The notes beneath the pieces were generated by a model that made no database searches, was not told the DNA's origin, and saw nothing but the letters and a program-made list of their open reading frames with translations. Positions 1 through 6,643 of a stretch of DNA of 20,155 bases are shown here, in pieces. Made by a program: the position numbers and the translations under genes. Within the stretch, counting starts at the first letter, position 1. Each line of letters begins with the position of its first letter. Origin of the DNA: OLB7 sp966250335 (GTDB lineage: Bacteria; Bacteroidota; Ignavibacteria; OLB7); the NCBI GenBank assembly GCA_966250335.1, contig CBINGZ010000062.1:1-20155 (forward strand), given 5' to 3'.

Positions 1-64
1 CAACTTTGCCCAACTTTGCCCAACTTTGCCCAACTTTGCCCAACTTTGCCCAACTTTGCCCAAC
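1..64. repeat. Tandem 10-bp repeat array (CAACTTTGCC)
   Basis: Six perfect head-to-tail copies of CAACTTTGCC occupy 1-60, and a seventh copy begins (CAAC, 61-64) before diverging. The array touches the left edge, so its true copy number is unknown. The unit is 10 bp, close to one DNA helical turn, so a protein binding each unit would sit on roughly one face. Within each unit, CAACTTTG differs by one base from the Bacteroidota -7 promoter consensus TAnnTTTG. The array ends about 40 bp before the start codon of the winged-helix/Fic gene. A role as an operator or promoter array for that gene is inferred. Confidence 0.95.
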
Positions 65-72
65 TATCTTTG
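65..72 (+). promoter_or_regulatory. Bacteroidota-type -7 box (TATCTTTG) upstream of the Fic gene
   Basis: TATCTTTG matches the TAnnTTTG box used by the primary sigma factor of Bacteroidota exactly. It lies where the seventh repeat unit degenerates. A transcript starting a few bases downstream would have a leader of about 25 nt containing AGGGA (91-95), 9 nt before the ATG at 105. The matching -33 TTTG is not ideally placed: the TTTG copies at 45-48 and 35-38 leave gaps of 16 and 26 bp, either side of the usual range. The match is seen; promoter activity is inferred. Confidence 0.5.
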
Positions 73-104
73 TGCATACCATCCATACGCAGGGATAGAA
101 CGAT

Positions 105-1532
105 ATGATAGCACTGAAACAGACATTACAGGCGATTGAAACTATCGTAGCTGCCTACCCGAAGGGTATAGGCATCCAAGGTATCGAGGAATCACTGGAA
201 GAGAAGATGCCCCGCAGCACTCTTCAGTATCGCCTGAAGCGTCTTGTGGATCAAGGTCGTCTCGTTATGGAGGGGAGGAAGCGGGGAGTCAAATATCGAC
301 TCTCCGATAGAGCAGGCGCTCCCAGCAACAAAACGCCGCCGGCATCCGGGGAGGAACCGTCGTTCGAACTTCCGGTCTCCGGGCCGGCAGCAGAGATCAG
401 GGAATATGTGCGGCAGCCCATTCAACTCCGAACGCCGGTAGGATATAACCGCGCGTTTCTCGATGCTTATCGACCGAATGAAACGGCCTATCTTTCGGAG
501 CAGGAGCGCGCTCATCTGCGAAACATCGGAACATCCTCATCCGGAGAGCAGCCCGCCGGGACCTATGCGAAACAGATTCTGAACCGGCTTCTCATCGATC
601 TTTCCTGGAACTCCAGCCGTCTGGAGGGGAACACCTACTCCCTGCTCGATACGAAGCGGCTCATAGACTTCGGTGAAGAGACGGAAGGCAAGAAAAAGCT
701 CGACGCACAGATGATCCTTAACCACAAGGACGCAATCGAGTTCCTTGTGGAGGGGGCCGAAGAGATCGGGTTCAACCGCCATACAATTCTCAATCTGCAC
801 GCGGCTCTGGCAAACAACCTCCTGGCTGACCCGCAAGCCGTAGGCCGCCTGCGCCGAATTGCCGTTGGCATAGAACGATCAGCGTTTCATCCGCTTGAAG
901 TGCCTCAACTGATCGCAGAATGCTTCGATCAGTTTCTCGCAGCTGCCGATGAGATCGCAGATCCGTTCGAACAGGCGTTCTTCGTCATGGTGCACCTCCC
1001 GTATCTGCAACCGTTCGACGATGCAAACAAACGCGTCTCGCGCCTTGCCGCGAACATACCGTTGATACGAACGAACCTGACGCCGCTATCCTTCGTCGAC
1101 GTTCCGACCAGGATATACACGGATGCGCTTCTCGGCGTGTACGAACTGAACAGGACCGATCTGCTCAAAGACGTTTTCATCTGGGCTTACGAACGTTCCG
1201 CCTCTCACTACGCCGCAGTCCGGCAATCGCTTGGCGAACCCGACCCTTTCCGGCTCAAACACCGCGCCGCCTTTCGCGAACTCGTACAGACCATTATTCT
1301 TGAGCGGCTCAACAGGAAAGCGGCCTCTGCCCGCATCGCCGCCTGGGCAAAAGAGAATATCGCGTCCGATGAACAGGAACAATTCAGGCAGGTGGCGGAG
1401 GACGAAGTGACAGGATTGCATGAGGGCAACTTCGCACGCTACCGGGTCAGACCGTCGCAGTTCGATGCGTGGCAGGAAATCTGGAACAAGCCCGGGAAAC
1501 GCGAATCCGCCGACGCCGGGCACGGTCGATGA
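105..1532 (+). CDS. Winged-helix and Fic domain protein with degenerate Fic motif
   Basis: 475 aa. Residues about 5-66 look like a winged-helix DNA-binding domain (PRSTLQYRLKRLVDQGRL resembles a recognition helix). The rest is a Fic/DOC-type protein of the COG3177 kind. SSRLEG (170-175) fits the inhibitory motif (S/T)xxxE(G/N) of Fic proteins carrying their inhibitory helix N-terminal to the core. The core motif at 302-313, QPFDDANKRVSR, aligns with HxFx(D/E)GNxRxxR but has Gln302 in place of the catalytic His and Ala307 in place of Gly. Canonical AMPylation is therefore doubtful; a regulatory or other role is possible. The ATG at 105 has AGGGA 9 nt upstream. The gene appears less GC-rich than its neighbours and uses ATA codons, which hints at acquisition. 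It has no same-strand partner in the window. Confidence 0.9.
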   Translation: MIALKQTLQAIETIVAAYPKGIGIQGIEESLEEKMPRSTLQYRLKRLVDQGRLVMEGRKRGVKYRLSDRAGAPSNKTPPASGEEPSFELPVSGPAAEIREYVRQPIQLRTPVGYNRAFLDAYRPNETAYLSEQERAHLRNIGTSSSGEQPAGTYAKQILNRLLIDLSWNSSRLEGNTYSLLDTKRLIDFGEETEGKKKLDAQMILNHKDAIEFLVEGAEEIGFNRHTILNLHAALANNLLADPQAVGRLRRIAVGIERSAFHPLEVPQLIAECFDQFLAAADEIADPFEQAFFVMVHLPYLQPFDDANKRVSRLAANIPLIRTNLTPLSFVDVPTRIYTDALLGVYELNRTDLLKDVFIWAYERSASHYAAVRQSLGEPDPFRLKHRAAFRELVQTIILERLNRKAASARIAAWAKENIASDEQEQFRQVAEDEVTGLHEGNFARYRVRPSQFDAWQEIWNKPGKRESADAGHGR

Positions 1533-1618
1533 CCCCCTGAACCGCATCGCAACCGTGGAAGCGGACAACGTCCGGTCCGTAACGATGAAGGGAGCAGCGG
1601 ACAGCCCCGGACAGGCCG

Positions 1619-2275
1619 TCAATACTGGAACGTCGCGTTGATCCGCCGGGAGATCAGAATGAACGGGATCCCGAGCACCGCGACCTTGATCCAGGTGAAC
1701 ATCACGGCGAGATTTTCCGTCAGGATCATGTCGTTGCGGCCGAAGATCCGGCTCAGTATCACGTCGTAGACCATGTAGCTCAGGGGAGCAAGCGCCAGAT
1801 AGAGGACGGCGAGAAGGCGGAACGCGCGCTTCCGCCGCCAGGCGAGCAGCGCAAGAAGTATCGCAAACAGAAATTGAACGGAGGGAAAGATGATGCTGAG
1901 GGTCAGAAACGAGGGGAACCACAAATCGTATCCCTTCCCCCCCTCCTGTGCCACGGCGCGCCAGGTATCGGCGAGATAGTAGGGATAATCGTTCGCCATC
2001 GCCAGCAGAACACGCAGCGGCTCGAGCGCCACAAGCACGAGGAACGGAATCAGCATCCGTTTGAACCCGCGCCATTTCTCTTCGTATTCCGATGGATCGT
2101 ATCTGCGGTAGTCGGGACGGATGGCGTAGAGTTTCTGGCTCACCCAGGAGAAGACGAGGACGGCCGCCACCGCGATCATGACGGCCGGGAAATGAATATC
2201 CCCCCCAAGCTCCCCTCCCGCCGACTTCTCGATATACTGGAAAAGATAATCGCGATGCGAAAAGAATCCGTACAT
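1619..2275 (-). CDS. Multi-pass inner-membrane protein, DUF2569-like
   Basis: 218 aa with about five hydrophobic segments, near residues 30-48, 73-92, 118-145, 151-172 and 188-209. The pattern from the segment MLIPFLVLVALEPLRVLL, through a tryptophan-rich loop, to paired helices with a short basic link (WRRKR, about 145-149) resembles the DUF2569 family, whose function is unknown. This copy has an extra N-terminal membrane segment and basic loop before the DUF-like part. It starts 31 nt after the stop of the PNGase F-like gene on the same strand, so the two are probably co-transcribed. No Shine-Dalgarno sequence is visible before the ATG. Family assignment is from memory of the pattern; the membrane topology is clear. 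Confidence 0.75.
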   Translation of the reverse strand: MYGFFSHRDYLFQYIEKSAGGELGGDIHFPAVMIAVAAVLVFSWVSQKLYAIRPDYRRYDPSEYEEKWRGFKRMLIPFLVLVALEPLRVLLAMANDYPYYLADTWRAVAQEGGKGYDLWFPSFLTLSIIFPSVQFLFAILLALLAWRRKRAFRLLAVLYLALAPLSYMVYDVILSRIFGRNDMILTENLAVMFTWIKVAVLGIPFILISRRINATFQY

Positions 2276-2306
2276 ATCACAACAGGATTAAACTGATCGC
2301 CCCGGT

Positions 2307-4154
2307 TCAATGCTCGACCACGACCCTGGCGACGTCGGTCCGGCCGGCGGCGTCGATCTGGATATAATAGACTCCATCCGGAAGATCGCTCGTGTTGAGC
2401 TCGACGGAACCCGGACCGGCGGTGAGGGGCTCGTCGACCAGCGTCATCACCTGCCGTCCCAGCGCGTCGGCGACCCGGATCGTCACCCGACCCGAACGGG
2501 GGTTCCGGTAGCCGATCAGCGCCGTGCTTCCGGCGGGGTTCGGAACCACCGGGGTCAGCGAGAGGAGCGATCCGGTTTCGGTGGAAGGATCATCGACGGC
2601 GGAGGTGAGATTCTTCCAGAAGACCAGATAGGAGTTCATGTCGATCCGCGCGCCGAAGCCCTGGCCCGACCCGCTCGGCACCGGATGATAGACCTCGCCG
2701 TTGACGAACGCCCCGTAGACGATCTCGTTCGTTCCCGGCGTCAGCGCCTCCGTTACGTCGGCGACGAAGAGATCGACATCCTGCCCGGGGCACCATCCCC
2801 CGCGCCCGAGATACCAGGTGCCGTACTGGTTCGGGACCACCCCGTCGCCGATCTGGTCGCGGCAGCCGTTCATCGTTCCGGCCATCGGAAAGCTCTTGAT
2901 GTACTCTTTGCTGTTCACCTGGAAATAATGCTCATGGTTGCAGAACTCCGCGCAGTTCGCCGCCTCCGCCCCCCAGCCGTGTCCGGTGATGAGCGCGACC
3001 ACGCTCGCCGCCGTCGTCCCTTCCGGAACCGAGAAGCTGATCGGCTGTTTCTTGTCGTTGTACGATGCGTTGAAATCACCCCCCTGCCAGAGCGGAATAA
3101 TCGCAAAGGGAGCCTTCCCCTTTCCGCGCCGTGAAAGGCGCAGGTTGACGTTGGCGATCCAGGGATCGCCCGCCGCCAGCCGGAACCGCTTCTCGCCGCC
3201 GTCGAGCAGCCAGGGGAGGAACTCGCTGATGTCGGTGACCCATCGTCCCTCGCGACCGTAGGCGGTCACCCATCGTCCCATCTCGTTCGAGCAGTTGGCG
3301 CTGTCGGCGTCGTCGCAGAGATAGAAGTTCACCAGGTAGTCCCACTCGAAGCAGGGACGGTCGCCGTGGTTCAGGCAGCCGAGGCTCAGCTCGATCTCCA
3401 TGTGGTCGAACGTCGCCATGGTCGCCGCGTCGGGGAGGGTGACGGCGCCCGAATAGCGGGTTCCCGCCGTCGAGTCGTTCCGGATGATCGGGATCACCAG
3501 CGCCTGCTCGGCGTCGAGTCGCTTCTGCAGATCCCATTCGTGGTTGAAGTAGGTGACCTCGTTGGCGGCGAAGACCATCTCCGGCGCGACCGGCTGACCG
3601 ATATATCCGAGCAGGCCGGCGGGACGAAGACGCTGGAACCGATCGATCGAAAAGATATAGTACCCGGTCCGCCGCACCACGTCGCCGACCCATCCGTCGA
3701 GCGATCCGGCCGGCTTCGGGACGAAATGGAGACGCCCGTTCCACTGCGCCCTGAGCGCCGGGGCAAGCGATCCCAGCGCCTCGTCGACCCGCCCCTTCAT
3801 CGCCGTGATCTCGTTCTGCGCCTGCGTCTCGTCGGCCGTGTAGGTCAGGAAGAAATAGTGGACGTTGGTCGGAGAGGAGCGGAGCAGCGCGCCGGGAGAT
3901 GACATCCAGAGAAGCTCGCCGTAATCGTTCTGATCGTTCTGCGCGTAGTTGATGAAGACATAGGAGTCCTTGTCGTTCCAGTTCGCGCGGAAATCCCACT
4001 CCCCCTCCAGCGTGGGGAGAACGAACGGCGCGGCGATGTTATACGGGCGGACGCCGTACGGCCCCTCGGAGAAGGTCTGCGCTGTGGCTGAATACGATAT
4101 AACGACAAGAAGAAGAGCGGCTGCGATGAACGCGCCTCGGCGGATGATCGTCAC
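2307..4154 (-). CDS. Secreted PNGase F-like peptide:N-glycanase with C-terminal sorting domain
   Basis: 615 aa; PNGase F proper is about 350. A signal peptide covers roughly 1-25 (ends SATAQ). Residues about 30-190 form an extra N-terminal region starting like a redoxin (FVLPTLEGEWDFRANW). Residues about 235-515 match the two PNGase F domains, which cleave the amide linking N-glycans to asparagine. Against Elizabethkingia PNGase F (recalled), Cys268-x-x-x-Asp272 fits Cys56/Asp60, and CAEFC (401-405) fits Cys204-Glu206-Cys208. Cys431 and Cys455 (in GRGGWCPG) fit the third disulfide. Asp330 sits where Glu118 is expected. Residues about 533-615 form a beta-rich tail (VVPNP...ALGRQVMTLVD...LPDGVYYIQI) resembling the type IX sorting domain. 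The start is GTG with GGAGGAG 7 nt upstream. A binding-only or different amidase role remains possible. Confidence 0.85.
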   Translation of the reverse strand: MTIIRRGAFIAAALLLVVISYSATAQTFSEGPYGVRPYNIAAPFVLPTLEGEWDFRANWNDKDSYVFINYAQNDQNDYGELLWMSSPGALLRSSPTNVHYFFLTYTADETQAQNEITAMKGRVDEALGSLAPALRAQWNGRLHFVPKPAGSLDGWVGDVVRRTGYYIFSIDRFQRLRPAGLLGYIGQPVAPEMVFAANEVTYFNHEWDLQKRLDAEQALVIPIIRNDSTAGTRYSGAVTLPDAATMATFDHMEIELSLGCLNHGDRPCFEWDYLVNFYLCDDADSANCSNEMGRWVTAYGREGRWVTDISEFLPWLLDGGEKRFRLAAGDPWIANVNLRLSRRGKGKAPFAIIPLWQGGDFNASYNDKKQPISFSVPEGTTAASVVALITGHGWGAEAANCAEFCNHEHYFQVNSKEYIKSFPMAGTMNGCRDQIGDGVVPNQYGTWYLGRGGWCPGQDVDLFVADVTEALTPGTNEIVYGAFVNGEVYHPVPSGSGQGFGARIDMNSYLVFWKNLTSAVDDPSTETGSLLSLTPVVPNPAGSTALIGYRNPRSGRVTIRVADALGRQVMTLVDEPLTAGPGSVELNTSDLPDGVYYIQIDAAGRTDVARVVVEH

Positions 4155-4161
4155 GAGAAAA

Positions 4162-4168
4162 CTCCTCC
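4162..4168 (-). promoter_or_regulatory. Ribosome binding site GGAGGAG fixing a GTG start
   Basis: On the minus strand GGAGGAG lies 7 nt before the GTG at 4154-4152 that opens the PNGase F-like gene, immediately before a good signal peptide. It is one of few strong Shine-Dalgarno sequences in the window; most neighbouring starts lack one. It supports the GTG start. Confidence 0.7.
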
Positions 4169-4286
4169 GGAATACCCGGCATGGGAGGGAACGGCCGTGT
4201 TCCTGGGCGGACGGGGAGGGGGGCGCCGGTCGATTCGGACAACGGACGGGAATTGTCCCCCAATATATACAGGAGCGGGGTGAGAT

Positions 4287-5780
4287 CTATCGATCCCGAT
4301 GCGATGCGAACTCATCGGCCAGCTCCGCCCCGATCCTTCTTGTCCCTTCGACCAGCAGATCGAAATCCTCCCGCCTGCTTCTATGGTTGACGATGGCGAC
4401 CCGGATCGCATAGTTCCCCCGCACCGTCGCGCTCGTCGGCACCGCAAGGCCGCTCTCCTGCAGACGGATGAGAAGCTCCGTGTTCAGTTCGTTCAGCCGG
4501 GCCTGATCGAGCCCGTCGACCTTATATCGGAAGCAGACAATGTTGAGGGGAACGGGGGCCAGCAGCTCGAGATCGGAGGCCCCCTGCACCAGCCCGGCCA
4601 GATAACGGGCCTGATCCGCGTTCTGCGCGATCAGGCGACCATATCGCGCCGTGCCGTGTTCCTTCAGGGACATCCAGACCTTGAGGGCGCGGAACCCGCG
4701 CGAGAGCTGAATCCCGAAGTCGCTGAACCAGAGATCGTTTCCGCCGGCGGAGATCCCGCGATCGCTGTGAGCCAGATAGTCGGGGCTCAGGGCGAAGGCG
4801 CGGCGGTGGAGAGCGGGATCGCGCACAAGGATGCAGCCGGCCTCGAAGGGGATGTACAACCATTTGTGGAGATCGAACGCCAGCGAGTCGGCGCGCTCCA
4901 TCCCCGCCATCAGGGGCCGCAGCTCCGGCGCGACGGCGGCCAGCGCGCCGAACGCGCCGTCGACATGGAACCAGAGGTTCTCGGCATCGCACAGATCGGC
5001 GAGCGCGGTCAGATCATCGATCGCGCCGGTGGCGACGGCGCCGGCGTTTCCGATCACGCAGAAGGGACGAAGGCCCGCCTCCCTGTCGGCGGCGATCGTG
5101 TTCCGCAACGCCTCAAGATCGATTCTGAACTCGGCGTCGACCGGGATGCGTCGGAGCGCGTTGTTTCCGAGGCCGAGCATCTCCATCGCCTTCTGAACGG
5201 AGCTGTGCATCTCCACCGACCCGTACGCGGTCAGTCCGGGGCCGCCGCGCACCCCCTCGGTCCGCACATCGAAGCCGGCTCCGGCATGCCGGGCGACCGT
5301 GAGGCCGACCAGGTTCGCCATCGATCCGCCGCTGACGAGCAGGCCGCTCGAGCTCTCCGGAAACCCGAGCATCCGGCCGCACCAGTCGACGACCTGACGT
5401 TCCACATATCCCGCGATATGATCCCCCCCGCCGACGTTCGGGTTCATCCCCGCCGCCAGCATCTCGGAGAGCATGGCGAACGGCGTCCCGGTGCCGATGA
5501 CCCAGCCCCAGAACCGCGGATGGATGTTCCCCATCGGATATGGAAGCACGTCACGGAGGAACTCCTCGTAGACACGATCAGGAGCCTCGGGCTCGACCGG
5601 AAGCGGGCGATCGAATCTCTGTCTGACCTCCTCCGGAACCGGCTGCCAGACCGGCCTCTCGCGCACACCGGCAAGGTAGGTCATCATGTCGTCGACCATC
5701 CTGTGCCCCAGCGCCCGCATCGCCTCCCAGTCGTCCGGGTCCAGCGTCTCTTCAATCGCGTCGTGAGATTCGTTGATCAT
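4287..5780 (-). CDS. Group II pyridoxal-5'-phosphate-dependent decarboxylase (aromatic amino acid decarboxylase-like)
   Basis: 497 aa, the usual length for aromatic-L-amino-acid/glutamate-type decarboxylases, which remove the alpha-carboxylate of an amino acid to give an amine. Lys306 in DLHKW is the expected Schiff-base lysine, Asp274 in HVDGAFG the pyridine-nitrogen ligand, His192 in EMHSSVQKA the ring-stacking histidine, and Tyr335 in SPDYL fits the mobile-loop tyrosine. HPRFWGW (87-93) and the conserved SGGSMANL (150-157) are family features. The substrate cannot be read from the sequence. It starts 20 nt downstream of the methyltransferase stop and is the last gene of the ALDH/methyltransferase/decarboxylase unit. 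No clear Shine-Dalgarno precedes the ATG, so translation may depend on coupling. Confidence 0.9.
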   Translation of the reverse strand: MINESHDAIEETLDPDDWEAMRALGHRMVDDMMTYLAGVRERPVWQPVPEEVRQRFDRPLPVEPEAPDRVYEEFLRDVLPYPMGNIHPRFWGWVIGTGTPFAMLSEMLAAGMNPNVGGGDHIAGYVERQVVDWCGRMLGFPESSSGLLVSGGSMANLVGLTVARHAGAGFDVRTEGVRGGPGLTAYGSVEMHSSVQKAMEMLGLGNNALRRIPVDAEFRIDLEALRNTIAADREAGLRPFCVIGNAGAVATGAIDDLTALADLCDAENLWFHVDGAFGALAAVAPELRPLMAGMERADSLAFDLHKWLYIPFEAGCILVRDPALHRRAFALSPDYLAHSDRGISAGGNDLWFSDFGIQLSRGFRALKVWMSLKEHGTARYGRLIAQNADQARYLAGLVQGASDLELLAPVPLNIVCFRYKVDGLDQARLNELNTELLIRLQESGLAVPTSATVRGNYAIRVAIVNHRSRREDFDLLVEGTRRIGAELADEFASHRDR

Positions 5781-5800
5781 ATCGCATTATTCTTTGAGGT

Positions 5801-6643
5801 TCAGGGGCCGGCCTCGTTCCGGGCCACTCCGAGCAGATGGGCGCTTGCGCCGATCAGCGACGGCTCCTTCTCCACGCTGCGGACGGCACGAAGGATCATT
5901 TCACGATCCTTCTCCCACCGCTCGTCGAAATCGGACAGGAGCCATCCGATACCTTCGATTGCAAACACCTCGGTCCCGCTATAGCCTGCGTCGACGATCT
6001 CGCCGCGCAGTTCGTCGGGATGATGGAAGAAGGAGGTGGTGAAATAACCCGGTTCCCCCGTGGGGTTGCGGTGCTGCCCGTCGATCAGATCGCGATCGAC
6101 GAGGAGGGAGAAGGTGGGATCGGCAAGAAATCCGTGCCGGAGCCCGTCCAGCAGGGAGCCGAACCGGGTGATGGCGGCGGCGAACAGTACACCTCCCGGC
6201 TTCAGCACGCGGGCGGCCTCCCGCAATGCCGTCAGACGATCCTCCCGCTCCGTGAGATGATAGAGCGGACCCAGCAGGAGCACGGCATCAGCGCTCCCGT
6301 CGGGCCACGGCAGCGCCCGCGCGTCGCCGACCGTGAAGCTCGTGACAGGATATTCCGGCTGATCCTCCGATGCTCGCCGCGCCCGCTCGATATGGAGCGG
6401 AACCGGATCGAGCAGATGGACCTCGTATCCGAGCCCGGCCAGCCGGCAGGCGTACGGACCCGCGCCGCCCCCCACGTCGTAGATCACGGCGGGGGCCGGC
6501 GGAAGGAATCGGAGAAGGAGTTCCAGCGTCCTGGCGAACTCGAGCCGTCCGGTTCCCCGGAAGAGACGCCCGGCCTCGTTGTCCCGATCGTAATACGAGA
6601 GGATTTCACCGGCGAAGAGAGGGCGTTCGGGTTGACCGTTCAT
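5801..6643 (-). CDS. Class I SAM-dependent methyltransferase
   Basis: 280 aa with a Rossmann-fold methyltransferase core. Motif I is DVGGGAGPYA (56-65), the acidic end of strand 2 is Asp79 (HLLDP), GDARALP (106-112) fits motif II/III, and ARVLKPGGVL (from about 144) is the typical post-core strand. GPLYHL (125-130) is a motif shared with a group of small-molecule methyltransferases. No transit or membrane segment is seen, so it is probably cytosolic. Its ATG overlaps the stop of the upstream aldehyde dehydrogenase by four bases (ATGA at 6640-6643), indicating translational coupling, and the PLP decarboxylase follows 20 nt after its stop. The acceptor is unknown; an amine, catechol or acid produced by the neighbouring enzymes is a guess. 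Confidence 0.88.
   Translation of the reverse strand: MNGQPERPLFAGEILSYYDRDNEAGRLFRGTGRLEFARTLELLLRFLPPAPAVIYDVGGGAGPYACRLAGLGYEVHLLDPVPLHIERARRASEDQPEYPVTSFTVGDARALPWPDGSADAVLLLGPLYHLTEREDRLTALREAARVLKPGGVLFAAAITRFGSLLDGLRHGFLADPTFSLLVDRDLIDGQHRNPTGEPGYFTTSFFHHPDELRGEIVDAGYSGTEVFAIEGIGWLLSDFDERWEKDREMILRAVRSVEKEPSLIGASAHLLGVARNEAGP

Noticed and set aside
1..64. CRISPR array at the left edge
   Set aside because: The 10-bp units are contiguous with no spacers, so this is a simple tandem repeat.
1533..1618. Terminator between the convergent Fic and membrane-protein genes
   Set aside because: Only a 5-bp stem (CGGAC-AAC-GTCCG) was found, with no T-run; too weak to call.
1086..2075. Minus-strand frame spanning the 3' half of the Fic gene and the membrane-protein gene
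   Set aside because: It overlaps two well-supported genes in other frames and looks like Arg-rich shadow sequence.
4299..5984. Long plus-strand open frame (561 codons) opposite the PLP decarboxylase
   Set aside because: Shadow of a gene with complete catalytic motifs on the other strand; the translation has no domain pattern.
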